Assembly: GCA_004213555.1 (NCBI GenBank)
Contig: SHAP01000003.1
Span: 185,443-249,442, forward strand
Reading direction: 5' to 3'
Length of the DNA stretch: 64,000 bases
Origin: Phycisphaeraceae bacterium
GTDB lineage: Bacteria; Planctomycetota; Phycisphaerae; Phycisphaerales; SM1A02
The position numbers and the translations under genes were made by a program. The first letter of the stretch is position 1, and each line of letters starts with the position of its first letter. Of this stretch, positions 16,222 to 24,415 are shown in pieces. A model generated the notes under the pieces. That model was not told the origin of the DNA. It saw nothing but the letters and a program-made list of their open reading frames with translations, and made no database searches.

Positions 16222-16953
16222 TTATTCCGAAAGAGGTCCGAGGGTGTACACGATGCGCACGGCGGCTCGAACCTCAACTTCGCCGGCTTCGATGGTGGGG
16301 GCCCCAAAGTCAGCTTCGGCGGACATCATCATGCGTCCCCGAGCCATCGCTGGTGGCCTTGTGTTGTCTGATTCAATGTCGATGTTTCTGATGCCGACCA
16401 AGGCCGTGCCTGAAGCGGCGGACACCACTCTGGCTTCACGGCGGGCGTTGCGCACCGCTTCTTGAAGCAACGCGTCACGCTGGGACATGCGAGCAGCCTT
16501 GGAAAGACCAAAGCCATCCAAGTTCACTTCGTCCGCCCCATGCTTGGCGCTCTTGGCCAAGAGGTCGCCCACGAGTTCCAAACGGGTGGTCTCGACCAAA
16601 ATGCGATGTTCCAGCCGGTGTCCCAACACCGTGGGCTTCCAGTCTTCGGCTGGGTTGCGAGGACGCTGGGACCAAATGGGTTCCAGGGAGTACCCCCCGG
16701 TTCGTCTCTCTTTGCCCGGCTCGATGTCCAAGCTGTCGAGGAAGTCGGTGATCTTGTTGATGCGGGTGCCCGCCGATCGCATGGCTTCGGCCACGGTGTC
16801 GGCTTCGGCCCGAACGACGATGCGAAGGCTGGCTTGATCGGCCGGAACCTTCAATGCCGCCTCACCACGCACGCTCAGCTGGGAAGCTGCGTCTTCAGCC
16901 GCAACAGGGGCGGCCAAGAGCAAGGCAACCAAGATCGTGCGGTGCAGCGACAT
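16222..16953 (-). CDS. SIMPL domain (DUF541) periplasmic protein inserted in the atp operon
   Basis: The 243-residue product begins with a signal peptide (ILVALLLAAPVAAED) and continues as one SIMPL/DUF541 domain: LSVRGEAALKVPADQASLRIVVRAEADTV-type opening, a central hydrophilic part and an ending of the pattern VEVRAAVRIVYTL. Members such as E. coli YggE are periplasmic or outer-membrane proteins of unclear function, some linked to oxidative stress. Its ATG overlaps the atpH stop by one base and it sits between atpH and atpA, an odd place for an exported protein; whether it has any link to ATP synthase is unknown. Confidence 0.85.
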   Translation of the reverse strand: MSLHRTILVALLLAAPVAAEDAASQLSVRGEAALKVPADQASLRIVVRAEADTVAEAMRSAGTRINKITDFLDSLDIEPGKERRTGGYSLEPIWSQRPRNPAEDWKPTVLGHRLEHRILVETTRLELVGDLLAKSAKHGADEVNLDGFGLSKAARMSQRDALLQEAVRNARREARVVSAASGTALVGIRNIDIESDNTRPPAMARGRMMMSAEADFGAPTIEAGEVEVRAAVRIVYTLGPLSE

Positions 16954-17546
16954 CAGGAGCCAACCATCTCCGAAGAACGAGCCCGAATTTTGGCCCCCGC
17001 TTCCACTTGCAAGGCGTATTCAAGGCGCCGCAAACGAGAGGCAATGGAACCGTCAATGAGTCGGTCGCCCACTTGAAGACGCAAGCCACCAATCAGGGTG
17101 GGATCCACTTTCCAAGTGATCACCGGAATCCCGCCAACGGCCGCGCCGATCTTTTCGGCCAACGCATCGTGTTCCGAAGACATGTCGGCAGGCGTGGTCA
17201 CACTGACTCGAACGCGGCCAGCGGCGGCGTCGGCGCGAGCTTTGGCCGCTTCAACAATGCCGGGCAGCGCCGCGAGGCGGCCCTTGTTGTTGAGCAAACG
17301 CAAGAAGTTCAAGGTGACGGGTTCGACTTGGCCCATAAACATCCGAACCAAACTGGCGTCTCGCTTTTTGGGATCGATGATGGGACTGCGAAGAAACTCT
17401 GCAAAAGAGGATTCTTTGGCGGCCAATTCAAGAACACCATCAAGACTCTCGCACACGGCAGCAAAGTCACCACCTTGGGCCACAACCAGCTCTTGCAGAC
17501 TTTCTGCGTAGCGTTCAGACAGGGCGTCGGTGCGAACTTCGCTCAT
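16953..17546 (-). CDS. atpH: F1 ATP synthase delta subunit
   Basis: The delta subunit caps the alpha3beta3 head and joins it to the b-subunit stalk. The product has 197 residues and shows the two-part structure: a helical N-terminal domain (RYAESLQELV...FLRSPIIDPKKR) and the C-terminal signature region around ITWKVDPTLIGGLRLQVGDRLIDGSI. It starts two bases after the atpF stop and overlaps the SIMPL gene by one base, so translation of the three is coupled. Confidence 0.94.
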   Translation of the reverse strand: MSEVRTDALSERYAESLQELVVAQGGDFAAVCESLDGVLELAAKESSFAEFLRSPIIDPKKRDASLVRMFMGQVEPVTLNFLRLLNNKGRLAALPGIVEAAKARADAAAGRVRVSVTTPADMSSEHDALAEKIGAAVGGIPVITWKVDPTLIGGLRLQVGDRLIDGSIASRLRRLEYALQVEAGAKIRARSSEMVGS

Positions 17547-17547
17547 C

Positions 17548-18099
17548 TCAACCCTTCATTTCCGCAAGGCTTTCTTGCACCAGTTGCTGCTGGTCGGCCA
17601 CGGTGATTTCACGCCCCAAAATCTTGCTTGCCACCGCGGTGGCCAAAGCACCCGCCTCGGCGTGGATTTCCGCCACGGCCGCAGACTTGGCCGATTCGAT
17701 GTCAGCCATGGCCTTGGTGCGAAGTTGGGTGAGTTCGGCATCGTTCGCGGCACGAAGTTCATCGGCCACCCGCTGGGCGTCGGCCTTCGCCTGGGCGATG
17801 GTTTCGGCGGCTTCTTTGCGGGCCTCGGTCAATTTGGCTTCAAAATCGGCTTTGGCCTGTTCAGCTTCAGCACGAGATTGCTCAGCCTGCTCGATGTCTC
17901 CTTGGATCTTTTGCTGGCGATCCTCGAGACCGCCCAAAATCTTGGGCCACACGACGGTGGCCAAGATCCCAAAGACGATCAGGAAGACGACCACGGTGGC
18001 GATCATGGGATACATCTGACCGACCGGATTGTCCAGAGCGGCGGTCAAAGGCACTGTGGTGGCACTGTCAGCAGCCAACAGAAGAGATGCAAAAGGCAT
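17548..18099 (-). CDS. atpF: F0 ATP synthase b subunit
   Basis: The b subunit is the peripheral stalk. The product has 183 residues, with a hydrophobic N-terminal part and one clear membrane helix (MIATVVVFLIVFGILATVVWPKI), then a long charged coiled coil (EDRQQKIQGDIEQAEQSRAEAEQAKADF). ATG 18099 has GGAG seven bases upstream and is preferred to an in-frame TTG two codons earlier. About 35 residues precede the membrane helix, longer than in E. coli, and the first hydrophobic stretch (FASLLLAADSA) may be a signal peptide. Confidence 0.93.
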   Translation of the reverse strand: MPFASLLLAADSATTVPLTAALDNPVGQMYPMIATVVVFLIVFGILATVVWPKILGGLEDRQQKIQGDIEQAEQSRAEAEQAKADFEAKLTEARKEAAETIAQAKADAQRVADELRAANDAELTQLRTKAMADIESAKSAAVAEIHAEAGALATAVASKILGREITVADQQQLVQESLAEMKG

Positions 18100-18169
18100 G
18101 CTCAATCTCCAAGAAAAGGAAGGAGACCCCGGCCGGAGTGATCCGGCCGGGGCGAAAACTTATGTTTGA

Positions 18170-18466
18170 TCAACCGCCAACGAGAATGACTGCTGCGAAT
18201 GCCACACCCTCAATCAGAGCGGCAGTCAGCAGCATGTTGGTGAAGATTTGGCCCTTCACTTCTGGCTGACGAGCAGTGGCTTCACAGGCGGTGCCACCGA
18301 TGCGGCCGATACCAAGACCGGCGCCCAAGACGGCAAGACCAGCAGCCAAACCAGGGACCATTGGCCCCGCAGCGGCAGCGGCTTCTGCAGCACCTTCGGC
18401 CTCAGGTGCGGCCATGACGGTGGAAGCGACGAAGAGAGGGGCAAGAACGGCAAACAGCTTGTTCAT
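18170..18466 (-). CDS. atpE: F0 ATP synthase c subunit (rotor ring) with N-terminal extension
   Basis: The c subunit forms the proton-carrying ring. The product has 98 residues: an N-terminal hydrophobic leader (LFAVLAPLFVASTVMA), an Ala/Glu-rich spacer, then the two-helix hairpin with GAGLGIGRIGGTACEATARQPEV as loop and ALIEGVAFAAVIL carrying the ion-binding glutamate. A usual c subunit is about 70-80 residues and lacks the leader, which looks like a cleavable signal peptide. The residues flanking the glutamate do not clearly show the sodium-binding set, so protons are the likelier ion. Confidence 0.93.
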   Translation of the reverse strand: MNKLFAVLAPLFVASTVMAAPEAEGAAEAAAAAGPMVPGLAAGLAVLGAGLGIGRIGGTACEATARQPEVKGQIFTNMLLTAALIEGVAFAAVILVGG

Positions 18467-18545
18467 GGCTAGGAGAAACTCCGGCGGGGTTCACAGGATC
18501 CGGTCGGCCCGCCCCCCGCCTGGGGCGAACCTTCCAAAGGAAGGG

Positions 18546-19466
18546 TCAGTGGGCGGGAGCCGCCTCATGATCGTGCTCATGGTCGTGATGGTTGAACAGG
18601 CTTAAGAAGACAACCGTCAGGAACATGAAAATAAAGGCCTGCAAGAAGGCCACAAAAAGTTCGAGGAAGTAAAAAGCAAACCCGGCAAATGAGCCAATCA
18701 CAGTGCCCACTTCAGGACCTGTGAGGTCTTTGAGAACACCAAGACCCAAGCCGAACAACGCGGCCATCACGGTGTGACCGGCAACCATGTTTGCAAAGAG
18801 ACGGATGGCCAACGCGGCGGGCTTGATCAAGTGTCCAAGCAATTCGATCAGGAAAACCGCGATAGAAATCGGGAGCAAGGCCAAATCAGCAATGGATTTT
18901 GAATTCAAACCAAAGACTGGAAGGCCCGCAAAATTGTGCATGATCCACCCTCCGACACCGCTTTCTTTGATGCCATGGACATGGATAATGACGAAGGAAA
19001 CCAAAGCCAAACCAAGCGTAATCGCGAGGTTTCCGGTGGCAGTGCCGCCAATTGGGGTGTCATGAGATCCCGCCAGATGTTGCATGTCAACCAGAGGGAT
19101 CAGTCCAATCAAGTTGTTGATCAAAATGAAGAAAAACAGCGTCAGCAAGAGCGGAAGCCACCGCTTGGTGCCCCGCTCCCCAAGCACCGGTTCAATCATT
19201 TCATCTCGCAGCCAACAGATCATGGACTCCACAAACTGCGACAGTCGGCCTTGGGTGACAAAGCGATCGTTCCCTTGCGAGGCCGGCCCGGTGGCAACCT
19301 TGCTGGCGACGTACACCATGACAAGAACAGTCAAGATGGCGCTGACCATAAGTGTCACCATGTGCATCGTCAGCACTGGCGCATCGGGTGTGCCCGAAAG
19401 AACCACATCCAAGACGTGTGACTTTGGGTCGTATTCGGCAGCAGTCAGGAGCAGTGGGATCAGCAT
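18546..19466 (-). CDS. atpB: F0 ATP synthase a subunit
   Basis: The a subunit provides the proton half-channels. From ATG 19466 the product is 306 residues with five or six membrane helices, including LLLTLFFFILINNLIGLIPL and the essential arginine helix LIKPAALAIRLFANMVAGHTV. The C-terminus is His/Asp-rich (HHDHEHDHEAAPAH), which could bind metal. The frame is open to 19589, but the start at 19466 sits seven bases after the stop of the upstream membrane gene. This gene opens the classical B-E-F-H-A series. Confidence 0.95.
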   Translation of the reverse strand: MLIPLLLTAAEYDPKSHVLDVVLSGTPDAPVLTMHMVTLMVSAILTVLVMVYVASKVATGPASQGNDRFVTQGRLSQFVESMICWLRDEMIEPVLGERGTKRWLPLLLTLFFFILINNLIGLIPLVDMQHLAGSHDTPIGGTATGNLAITLGLALVSFVIIHVHGIKESGVGGWIMHNFAGLPVFGLNSKSIADLALLPISIAVFLIELLGHLIKPAALAIRLFANMVAGHTVMAALFGLGLGVLKDLTGPEVGTVIGSFAGFAFYFLELFVAFLQAFIFMFLTVVFLSLFNHHDHEHDHEAAPAH

Positions 19467-19473
19467 GTGTCGT

Positions 19474-19896
19474 TCAGGACTCGTGCACGGGATTTCGGTC
19501 CAAAGACCGAGACCATCGGGAAAGGAGAGCCGCATCAAGAAAGATCGACACGACATGGGAAACCACCAACGCGGCGCGGAACCCACCATCCCCCTCAGGG
19601 GGGGGGAAGTATAGCAGCCAAGCCATGATCCCCGTCGCCAAGAGCCGGCTCAACAACGCCCCCGGCCAGATGGCCATCCACTGTTCCAATGGGCGCGCGA
19701 CCCATGGCAGAAGCACCATGCTGCCCAGCAGATACCCACCGCTTCCCGCAAGTGCTCCGCAGGCCACCGAAGCCAGCGGAACCGTGGGGTGGCCCAACCA
19801 GCCGACCACCGTTCCAAGCACGCCACCCACCAATCCCGCCACAATCATGGCCCCCCAAGGGAGTGAAACAGCACGGATGCTCTCGCTTTCCGTCAT
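19474..19896 (-). CDS. Four-helix membrane protein preceding atpB, probably ATP synthase accessory (AtpI-like)
   Basis: This 140-residue protein has four hydrophobic segments (AMIVAGLVGGVLGTVVGWLG, ASVACGALAGSGGYLLGSMVLL, LLSRLLATGIMAWLLYF, FRAALVVSHVVSIFLDAAL). Its start overlaps the previous gene by four bases and atpB begins seven bases after its stop. Membrane genes in this position (atpI, atpR) assist c-ring assembly or ion supply. The sequence itself is not one I recognise, so the functional link rests on position. Confidence 0.6.
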   Translation of the reverse strand: MTESESIRAVSLPWGAMIVAGLVGGVLGTVVGWLGHPTVPLASVACGALAGSGGYLLGSMVLLPWVARPLEQWMAIWPGALLSRLLATGIMAWLLYFPPPEGDGGFRAALVVSHVVSIFLDAALLSRWSRSLDRNPVHES

Positions 19897-20141
19897 TTCT
19901 TCTGGTCCTCCGCCTCAAAGGACCGTTGCAGGGTCATCGCGCTGCGAATGAGATGGGCCATGCCCACGGCCACGCCAAGCAAGGCCCCGGCTTTTTCGCC
20001 CCAAACGGGATGCAACTGGCCCCCCAGCCACCAGCCCGCCAAGACGTACCCCACAGTCTGGGTGCCGATCGCGGCCATTCGGACCCCACGGCCCATGGTT
20101 CTTCTGCGATCGTTTCCATGATCAAGATTGGTCATCTTCAT
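19893..20141 (-). CDS. AtpZ/AtpI-type small membrane protein heading the atp operon
   Basis: The 82-residue product has two membrane helices (MAAIGTQTVGYVLAGWWLGGQL and AGALLGVAVGMAHLIRSAM) separated by a short loop. The pattern of a GxxxG-like first helix, W-G-G and a second glycine-rich helix matches AtpZ, a small companion of F-type ATP synthases. It is the first gene of the operon; nuoI starts 39 bases away on the other strand, so the two promoters must overlap. ATG at 20135 is an alternative start. Confidence 0.7.
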   Translation of the reverse strand: MKMTNLDHGNDRRRTMGRGVRMAAIGTQTVGYVLAGWWLGGQLHPVWGEKAGALLGVAVGMAHLIRSAMTLQRSFEAEDQKK

Positions 20142-20164
20142 GATGCTACGGGTTCTGAGGCGAC

Positions 20165-20170
20165 TATCCT
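20165..20170 (+). promoter_or_regulatory. Possible -10 hexamer TATCCT upstream of nuoI
   Basis: TATCCT, in the context GACTATCCT, lies ten bases before the nuoI start in the 38-base divergent gap between the atp operon and nuoI. The same nonamer occurs upstream of the ferredoxin gene (35490-35497). No clear -35 box is visible. Confidence 0.3.
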
Positions 20171-20179
20171 GTTCTTTCC

Positions 20180-20737
20180 ATGGCCATCTCCGACGAGTCC
20201 ATTATTGACGTTACTCCAAAGCCCATGCACGCGGCAGAAGCCATCTTTTTGCCGGCAATCGCCAAAGGGCTTGGCACGACGTTCCGGCACCTGTTCGGCA
20301 ACATCACCAAGCCAGGGAAAAACAAAGACAACATCTACGTGGTCCAGTACCCCGAAGAAAAGCGAGACGATCGGCCCGTGGTCGAAGGCGGGCAAGAGCG
20401 TTCCACCTTCCGTGGAGTCCACCGACTGAACAAGGACGAAGACGATCGCGTGCGTTGTGTGGCCTGCTTCATGTGCGCCACCGCCTGCCCGGCCAACTGC
20501 ATCCACATCACCGCCGAAGAATCACCTTGGGACGACCGGGAAAAGTATCCCAAGCAATTTGACATCGATGAGCTTCGCTGCATCTACTGCGGCATGTGCG
20601 AAGAAGCATGCCCTTGTGATGCCATTGAATTGACCCCGTTCTACGAAGTCACTGGTATGACTCGACAGGAACTCATTTTCGACAAGACCAAATTGCTTGA
20701 GGTCTACGACCAGACCATCGAAGAGAAGCCCATGTGA
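20180..20737 (+). CDS. nuoI: NADH-quinone oxidoreductase subunit I (two 4Fe-4S clusters)
   Basis: NuoI is the membrane-adjacent iron-sulfur subunit of complex I that carries clusters N6a and N6b. The 185-residue product has both cluster motifs, CVACFMCATACP and CIYCGMCEEACP, preceded by the typical FRHLFGNIT and FRGVHRLNKDE regions. Nothing else of complex I is near: the gene is flanked by the atp operon and mutM on the opposite strand. A stand-alone copy is unusual, and other ferredoxin-type subunits are possible but fit less well. Confidence 0.9.
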   Translation: MAISDESIIDVTPKPMHAAEAIFLPAIAKGLGTTFRHLFGNITKPGKNKDNIYVVQYPEEKRDDRPVVEGGQERSTFRGVHRLNKDEDDRVRCVACFMCATACPANCIHITAEESPWDDREKYPKQFDIDELRCIYCGMCEEACPCDAIELTPFYEVTGMTRQELIFDKTKLLEVYDQTIEEKPM

Positions 20738-20766
20738 TTCGCAGCGTTTGCCAGATGCAACACGCT

Positions 20767-21600
20767 TCAATTCTGGCGAACCGGCACCCAAGCTGTGGTG
20801 CGGCCACCAATGGCATCAAACTGAATCAATTCGCCCTTGGCGGTTCGGGCGCCCTGCACCTTGCCCCAGCGGTTGTGAAACAGCCAGGAGCGCGGAAAGC
20901 GGTCTTTGTCTGCATCAACTGAGCAAGCCTTCTGAATGACTGCAATGGTTTTTCGCACCAGCGATTTGGCCTCTTTTGGCTCAAGTTCCGCACCGAGTCG
21001 ATGGGGATTCAACTTGGCTTGATAGCACGCTTCGTCCGCAATCCAATTGCCAACGCCAGCCATAAATTTCTGGTCCAGCAACACACTTTTGATGGGGGCT
21101 CGGCGACGCAACATCGCATCGCTCACGGCGGACATGTCGATCTCGTCCACGATGGGATCCGGCCCAAGATCTGAAATTGGGGGCTCGTGTAGGGGGTCTT
21201 TGCGCAAACGAAGTCGACCGAACCTTCGGGGATCCGTAAAGGCCACCTCGACTTCGTTCTCGAGTTTGAGCCAAAACTTTTCAAACCGGGGCGGCCAATG
21301 CTCTTCCACTGAGCCGTGCGCCACCAACTGCAAGCCTTGTTCTCCGCGCACGCGAACCGCGCCCGTCATGCCCAAATGGACCAACACCGCCGGACGATCC
21401 ACCAATGGCAGCCACAACTGCTTTCCACGACGATCAGGGACTTCCATGATCGCGTTGCGGAACGTCTTGGCGATCTTCTGCGGACGGTCTTCGGCACACA
21501 CAATGGTGTCGGGGCCCACTCGAACTTTGACAATTCGCTGCCCCACCACAAACCGCTCCAAGAGGGATCTTGCGTGTTCGACTTCTGGCAATTCAGGCAT
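20767..21600 (-). CDS. mutM: Formamidopyrimidine-DNA glycosylase (Fpg/MutM), zincless-finger form
   Basis: Fpg removes 8-oxoguanine and ring-opened purines and nicks the strand. The 277-residue product has the N-terminal catalytic MPELPEVE (Pro2 nucleophile, Glu3), the RRGKQLW lysine region and the helix-two-turn-helix VGNWIADEACYQAKLNPHR. The C-terminus, where bacterial enzymes have four zinc-binding cysteines, has none: it reads GGRTTAWVPVRQN, like the zincless finger of plant FPG and NEIL1. The gene overlaps nadD by eight bases and is last in the panC-nadD-mutM operon. Confidence 0.92.
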   Translation of the reverse strand: MPELPEVEHARSLLERFVVGQRIVKVRVGPDTIVCAEDRPQKIAKTFRNAIMEVPDRRGKQLWLPLVDRPAVLVHLGMTGAVRVRGEQGLQLVAHGSVEEHWPPRFEKFWLKLENEVEVAFTDPRRFGRLRLRKDPLHEPPISDLGPDPIVDEIDMSAVSDAMLRRRAPIKSVLLDQKFMAGVGNWIADEACYQAKLNPHRLGAELEPKEAKSLVRKTIAVIQKACSVDADKDRFPRSWLFHNRWGKVQGARTAKGELIQFDAIGGRTTAWVPVRQN

Positions 21601-22225
21601 CGGATCTCCCGTACAAGCCGCGGGCGCGAATCACCGACAACACCGACTCGGGGATGCCGGCCTGCAAAGCCGCTTGGTCAGATTCGGCCAAGGCTTCCCG
21701 AAGTTTGGTGGCCGACACATCGTCCAGCGGCAGATCCAACACCGAACCTCGCCACCAACCGGACCGCGATTGCCCTTCGTCCAATTGCTCGAGCACCAGT
21801 TCCAGTGCCACCCGATCGTGAGGCGGCCGCGGGGCAATGACCGGATGGGCCAAATCCAGAATCTGTTCCCAGTCGTGCCAACGCCGAAACTGCAAGGCTT
21901 GGTCCGCACCGATCAAAAATCGGAGCGGAATGTTTGCATCTTCCGCCTGAAAAGATCGCAAGGTTTCAACGAAGTAACTGGGGCCGCCACGACGCAATTC
22001 GCGTTGATCTATTTCCGCCTCGGCGTTTCCAGCCAGGAGCGCCTCCAGCATGGCCACCCGATCCTCTGGCGGCGCCGACTGCTCGGTGCGAAGCGGGTTC
22101 TGGGCCGCGGGAATCCAAACCACCCGTGACGCGCCGATGGCTTGGCCAGCCAATTGAGGAAGACGGCCATGGGCGGCATGCGGAGGATCAAACGTCCCCC
22201 CGTACAGGAGAAGCGGCGCTGCCAT
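21593..22225 (-). CDS. nadD: Nicotinate-nucleotide adenylyltransferase
   Basis: NadD adenylates nicotinate mononucleotide on the way to NAD. The 210-residue product opens with the nucleotidyltransferase motif YGGTFDPPHAAHG and has FLIGADQALQFRRWHDWEQIL, a clear NadD signature, and a C-terminal SATKLREAL with the second phosphate-binding motif in altered form. It lies nine bases after panC and overlaps mutM by eight bases, so it should be co-translated with both. Confidence 0.92.
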   Translation of the reverse strand: MAAPLLLYGGTFDPPHAAHGRLPQLAGQAIGASRVVWIPAAQNPLRTEQSAPPEDRVAMLEALLAGNAEAEIDQRELRRGGPSYFVETLRSFQAEDANIPLRFLIGADQALQFRRWHDWEQILDLAHPVIAPRPPHDRVALELVLEQLDEGQSRSGWWRGSVLDLPLDDVSATKLREALAESDQAALQAGIPESVLSVIRARGLYGRSDA

Positions 22226-22234
22226 ACCCAGATG

Positions 22235-23083
22235 CTAGGTCCACACTGGCATGGGCAAGTTGTCAATCAACCGAACACCATCCAACCAAGCGGCCACCAA
22301 TGCCCGACTGGGGCGCGAGAAATCATTCACCGGCCGCAAGCCCGCAGCAGAACGAACCACGGCATACTCAACTTCAAGACCGTGGGATTCCAAGGTGTCT
22401 CGCATCATTTTTTCTGCGGTGGATGGATGGTTTGCCGCCGCGGCCGCTTGCAAGGCGAGATACACGGCCCGCGCTTTTTCCCGAGACGCATTGGACAACC
22501 GCTCATTTCGGCTGGATCGGGCCAATCCATTGGCTTCACGCGACGTGGGCACGGCATGAATTCTGGGCCCGCCGTCTCGGCTCACCATGGCTTGCACCAG
22601 CTGCAGTTGTTGCCAATCTTTTTCGCCAAAAACGGCCACCTTGGGTTGCACCAAATCGAACAGCCGCTGCACCACCCGAGCCACTCCAGCAAAATGTCCC
22701 GGCCGGTGGGCGTCTTCAAGTCCGGGGTTTGTGGCCACCATGGGAAGATCTGGCGTCGGCACATCAACCTCGTCTGGGTAGATGTCTTGCTGGGTGGGGC
22801 CCCAGACCACATCGGCCCCCGCAGATTCGGCCAATCCAGCGTCCACTTCGAACCGGCGCGGATAGCCGGCAAAATCCTCTTGGTTGTTGAATTGATCAGG
22901 ATTCACAAAAACGCTCACCACCACCGGCCGACCCAGACTCTTGGCGGTCCGCACCAATTCCAGATGGCCTTCGTGCAACCCACCCATGGTTGGCACAAAG
23001 ACACCGCCCGAGAACGCATCTAAACCTGCATTTTCCGTCAATCTTGCCACGAATTCATCATCGTAGATCAGACGAAGTGCCAA
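22235..23083 (-). CDS. panC: Pantoate-beta-alanine ligase
   Basis: PanC joins pantoate to beta-alanine using ATP to make pantothenate, the coenzyme A precursor. The 282-residue product has FVPTMGGLHEGHLELV (HIGH-type motif), SVFVNPDQFNNQEDF, the GEKDWQQLQLVQAM region and SSRNERLS. Length and motifs are standard. First gene of a three-gene minus-strand operon with nadD and mutM, so cofactor synthesis genes for CoA and NAD are grouped. The iscS gene starts 43 bases away in the opposite direction. Confidence 0.95.
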   Translation of the reverse strand: MALRLIYDDEFVARLTENAGLDAFSGGVFVPTMGGLHEGHLELVRTAKSLGRPVVVSVFVNPDQFNNQEDFAGYPRRFEVDAGLAESAGADVVWGPTQQDIYPDEVDVPTPDLPMVATNPGLEDAHRPGHFAGVARVVQRLFDLVQPKVAVFGEKDWQQLQLVQAMVSRDGGPRIHAVPTSREANGLARSSRNERLSNASREKARAVYLALQAAAAANHPSTAEKMMRDTLESHGLEVEYAVVRSAAGLRPVNDFSRPSRALVAAWLDGVRLIDNLPMPVWT

Positions 23084-23102
23084 TGTTTGGCCGGGGGTTG
23101 GC

Positions 23103-23108
23103 TAGAAT
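23103..23108 (+). promoter_or_regulatory. Possible -10 hexamer TAGAAT upstream of iscS
   Basis: TAGAAT lies 18 bases before the iscS start codon, in the 43-base divergent gap with panC. A TTGG sequence upstream is only about 12 bases away, so no proper -35 box is assigned. Confidence 0.3.
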
Positions 23109-23126
23109 GGGTGGTATTCACAAGCC

Positions 23127-24368
23127 ATGACCGCACAAGACACCACCATCTATTTTGACCATGCCTCGACCACGCCCTGCGACCAGCGGGTGGTGGACGC
23201 CATGCTTCCCTACTTCACCTCGATTTACGGCAACTCAAGCAGCCGGAACCATGCGTACGGATGGGAAGCCGAAAACGGGGTAGATACGGCACGATCCCAA
23301 GTGGCCGATCTTTTGGGTGCCCAGCCCAAGGAGATCATTTTCACTTCGGGAGCCACCGAATCGAACAACATTGCCATCAAAGGCGCGGCCCGGATGTACG
23401 CCAAGGCCCCGTCCGGCTCCGAGAACCGTGGTCACATCATCACTGCGGTCCACGAGCACAAGGCCGTCATCGATCCCTGCCGACGCTTGGAACGCGAAGG
23501 CTTTGATGTGACGTTCTTGGAACCAGGATCTGACGGCATCATCACGTCGGAAATGGTCAAGGACGCCCTCCGAGACGACACCATTCTGGTGTCCATCATG
23601 TGGGCCAACAACGAACTCGGCACCATCAACGAAATTCCCTGCATTGGCAAGATCTGCAAAGAACACGGAGCCGTCTTCCACACCGATGCCACCCAGTGGG
23701 TGGGCAAACTTCCCACGGATGTCGAAGCCGACAACATCGATTTGCTGTCACTCTCCGCCCACAAGATGTACGGCCCCAAAGGTGTGGGCGCCTTGTATGT
23801 TCGGCGGCGTCGACCTCGCGTGCGGTTGGAGGCCATTCAAGATGGCGGCGGCCACGAACGCGGCTTCCGGTCCGGCACCCTGAATGTCAGCAGCATTGTG
23901 GGGCTGGGCGCCGCATGTGCCATCGCCAAACAAGAGATGGAAGCCGAAGGAGAACGTCTCAGAGGCCTCCGCGACAAACTTGAAAACGAACTGATGTCCC
24001 GGCTGGAAGTGGTGGAAGTCAATGGCCACCGGGAGCACCGGTTGCCCCACATGACCAACATCTCCTTTGGCTTTGTCGAAGGTGAATCTTTGATGATGGG
24101 CATCAAGAATATTGCTTGCTCTTCAGGCTCAGCCTGCACTTCAGCCTCCCTTGAGCCCAGCTACGTCTTGAAAGCACTTGGAGTTGGTGACGAACTGGCC
24201 CACTCCTCGTTGCGTCTGTCCTTGGGACGAAACACCACCGAAGCTGAAGTCGACGAAGCCATCGAAGGCATCGCCGCTGCAGTGGAACACTTGCGGGCCA
24301 TGAGCCCACTGTTCGACCTCTGGAAAGAGGGTGTCGATATTTCCAAGATTGAGTGGCAATCGCACTGA
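23127..24368 (+). CDS. iscS: Cysteine desulfurase, IscS/NifS type
   Basis: This PLP enzyme takes sulfur from cysteine as a persulfide for Fe-S cluster assembly. The 413-residue product has the YFDHASTTP opening, SGATESNN, the AVHEHKAV histidine, the [17 protein letters not shown] lysine motif, and the mobile active-site loop CSSGSACTS with its catalytic cysteine. Genes for IscU and an A-type carrier follow, forming a minimal isc operon without iscR, hscA, hscB or fdx in this window. Confidence 0.94.
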   Translation: MTAQDTTIYFDHASTTPCDQRVVDAMLPYFTSIYGNSSSRNHAYGWEAENGVDTARSQVADLLGAQPKEIIFTSGATESNNIAIKGAARMYAKAPSGSENRGHIITAVHEHKAVIDPCRRLEREGFDVTFLEPGSDGIITSEMVKDALRDDTILVSIMWANNELGTINEIPCIGKICKEHGAVFHTDATQWVGKLPTDVEADNIDLLSLSAHKMYGPKGVGALYVRRRRPRVRLEAIQDGGGHERGFRSGTLNVSSIVGLGAACAIAKQEMEAEGERLRGLRDKLENELMSRLEVVEVNGHREHRLPHMTNISFGFVEGESLMMGIKNIACSSGSACTSASLEPSYVLKALGVGDELAHSSLRLSLGRNTTEAEVDEAIEGIAAAVEHLRAMSPLFDLWKEGVDISKIEWQSH

Positions 24369-24415
24369 ACCAAACCGGGTTGGCCAACGAATGGTCAATT
24401 GCAAAAAGGAAAACC

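Noticed and set aside
14619..16391. Long plus-strand open frames opposite atpA
   Set aside because: They are antisense shadows of a clearly recognisable atpA on the other strand, and their translations have no family resemblance.
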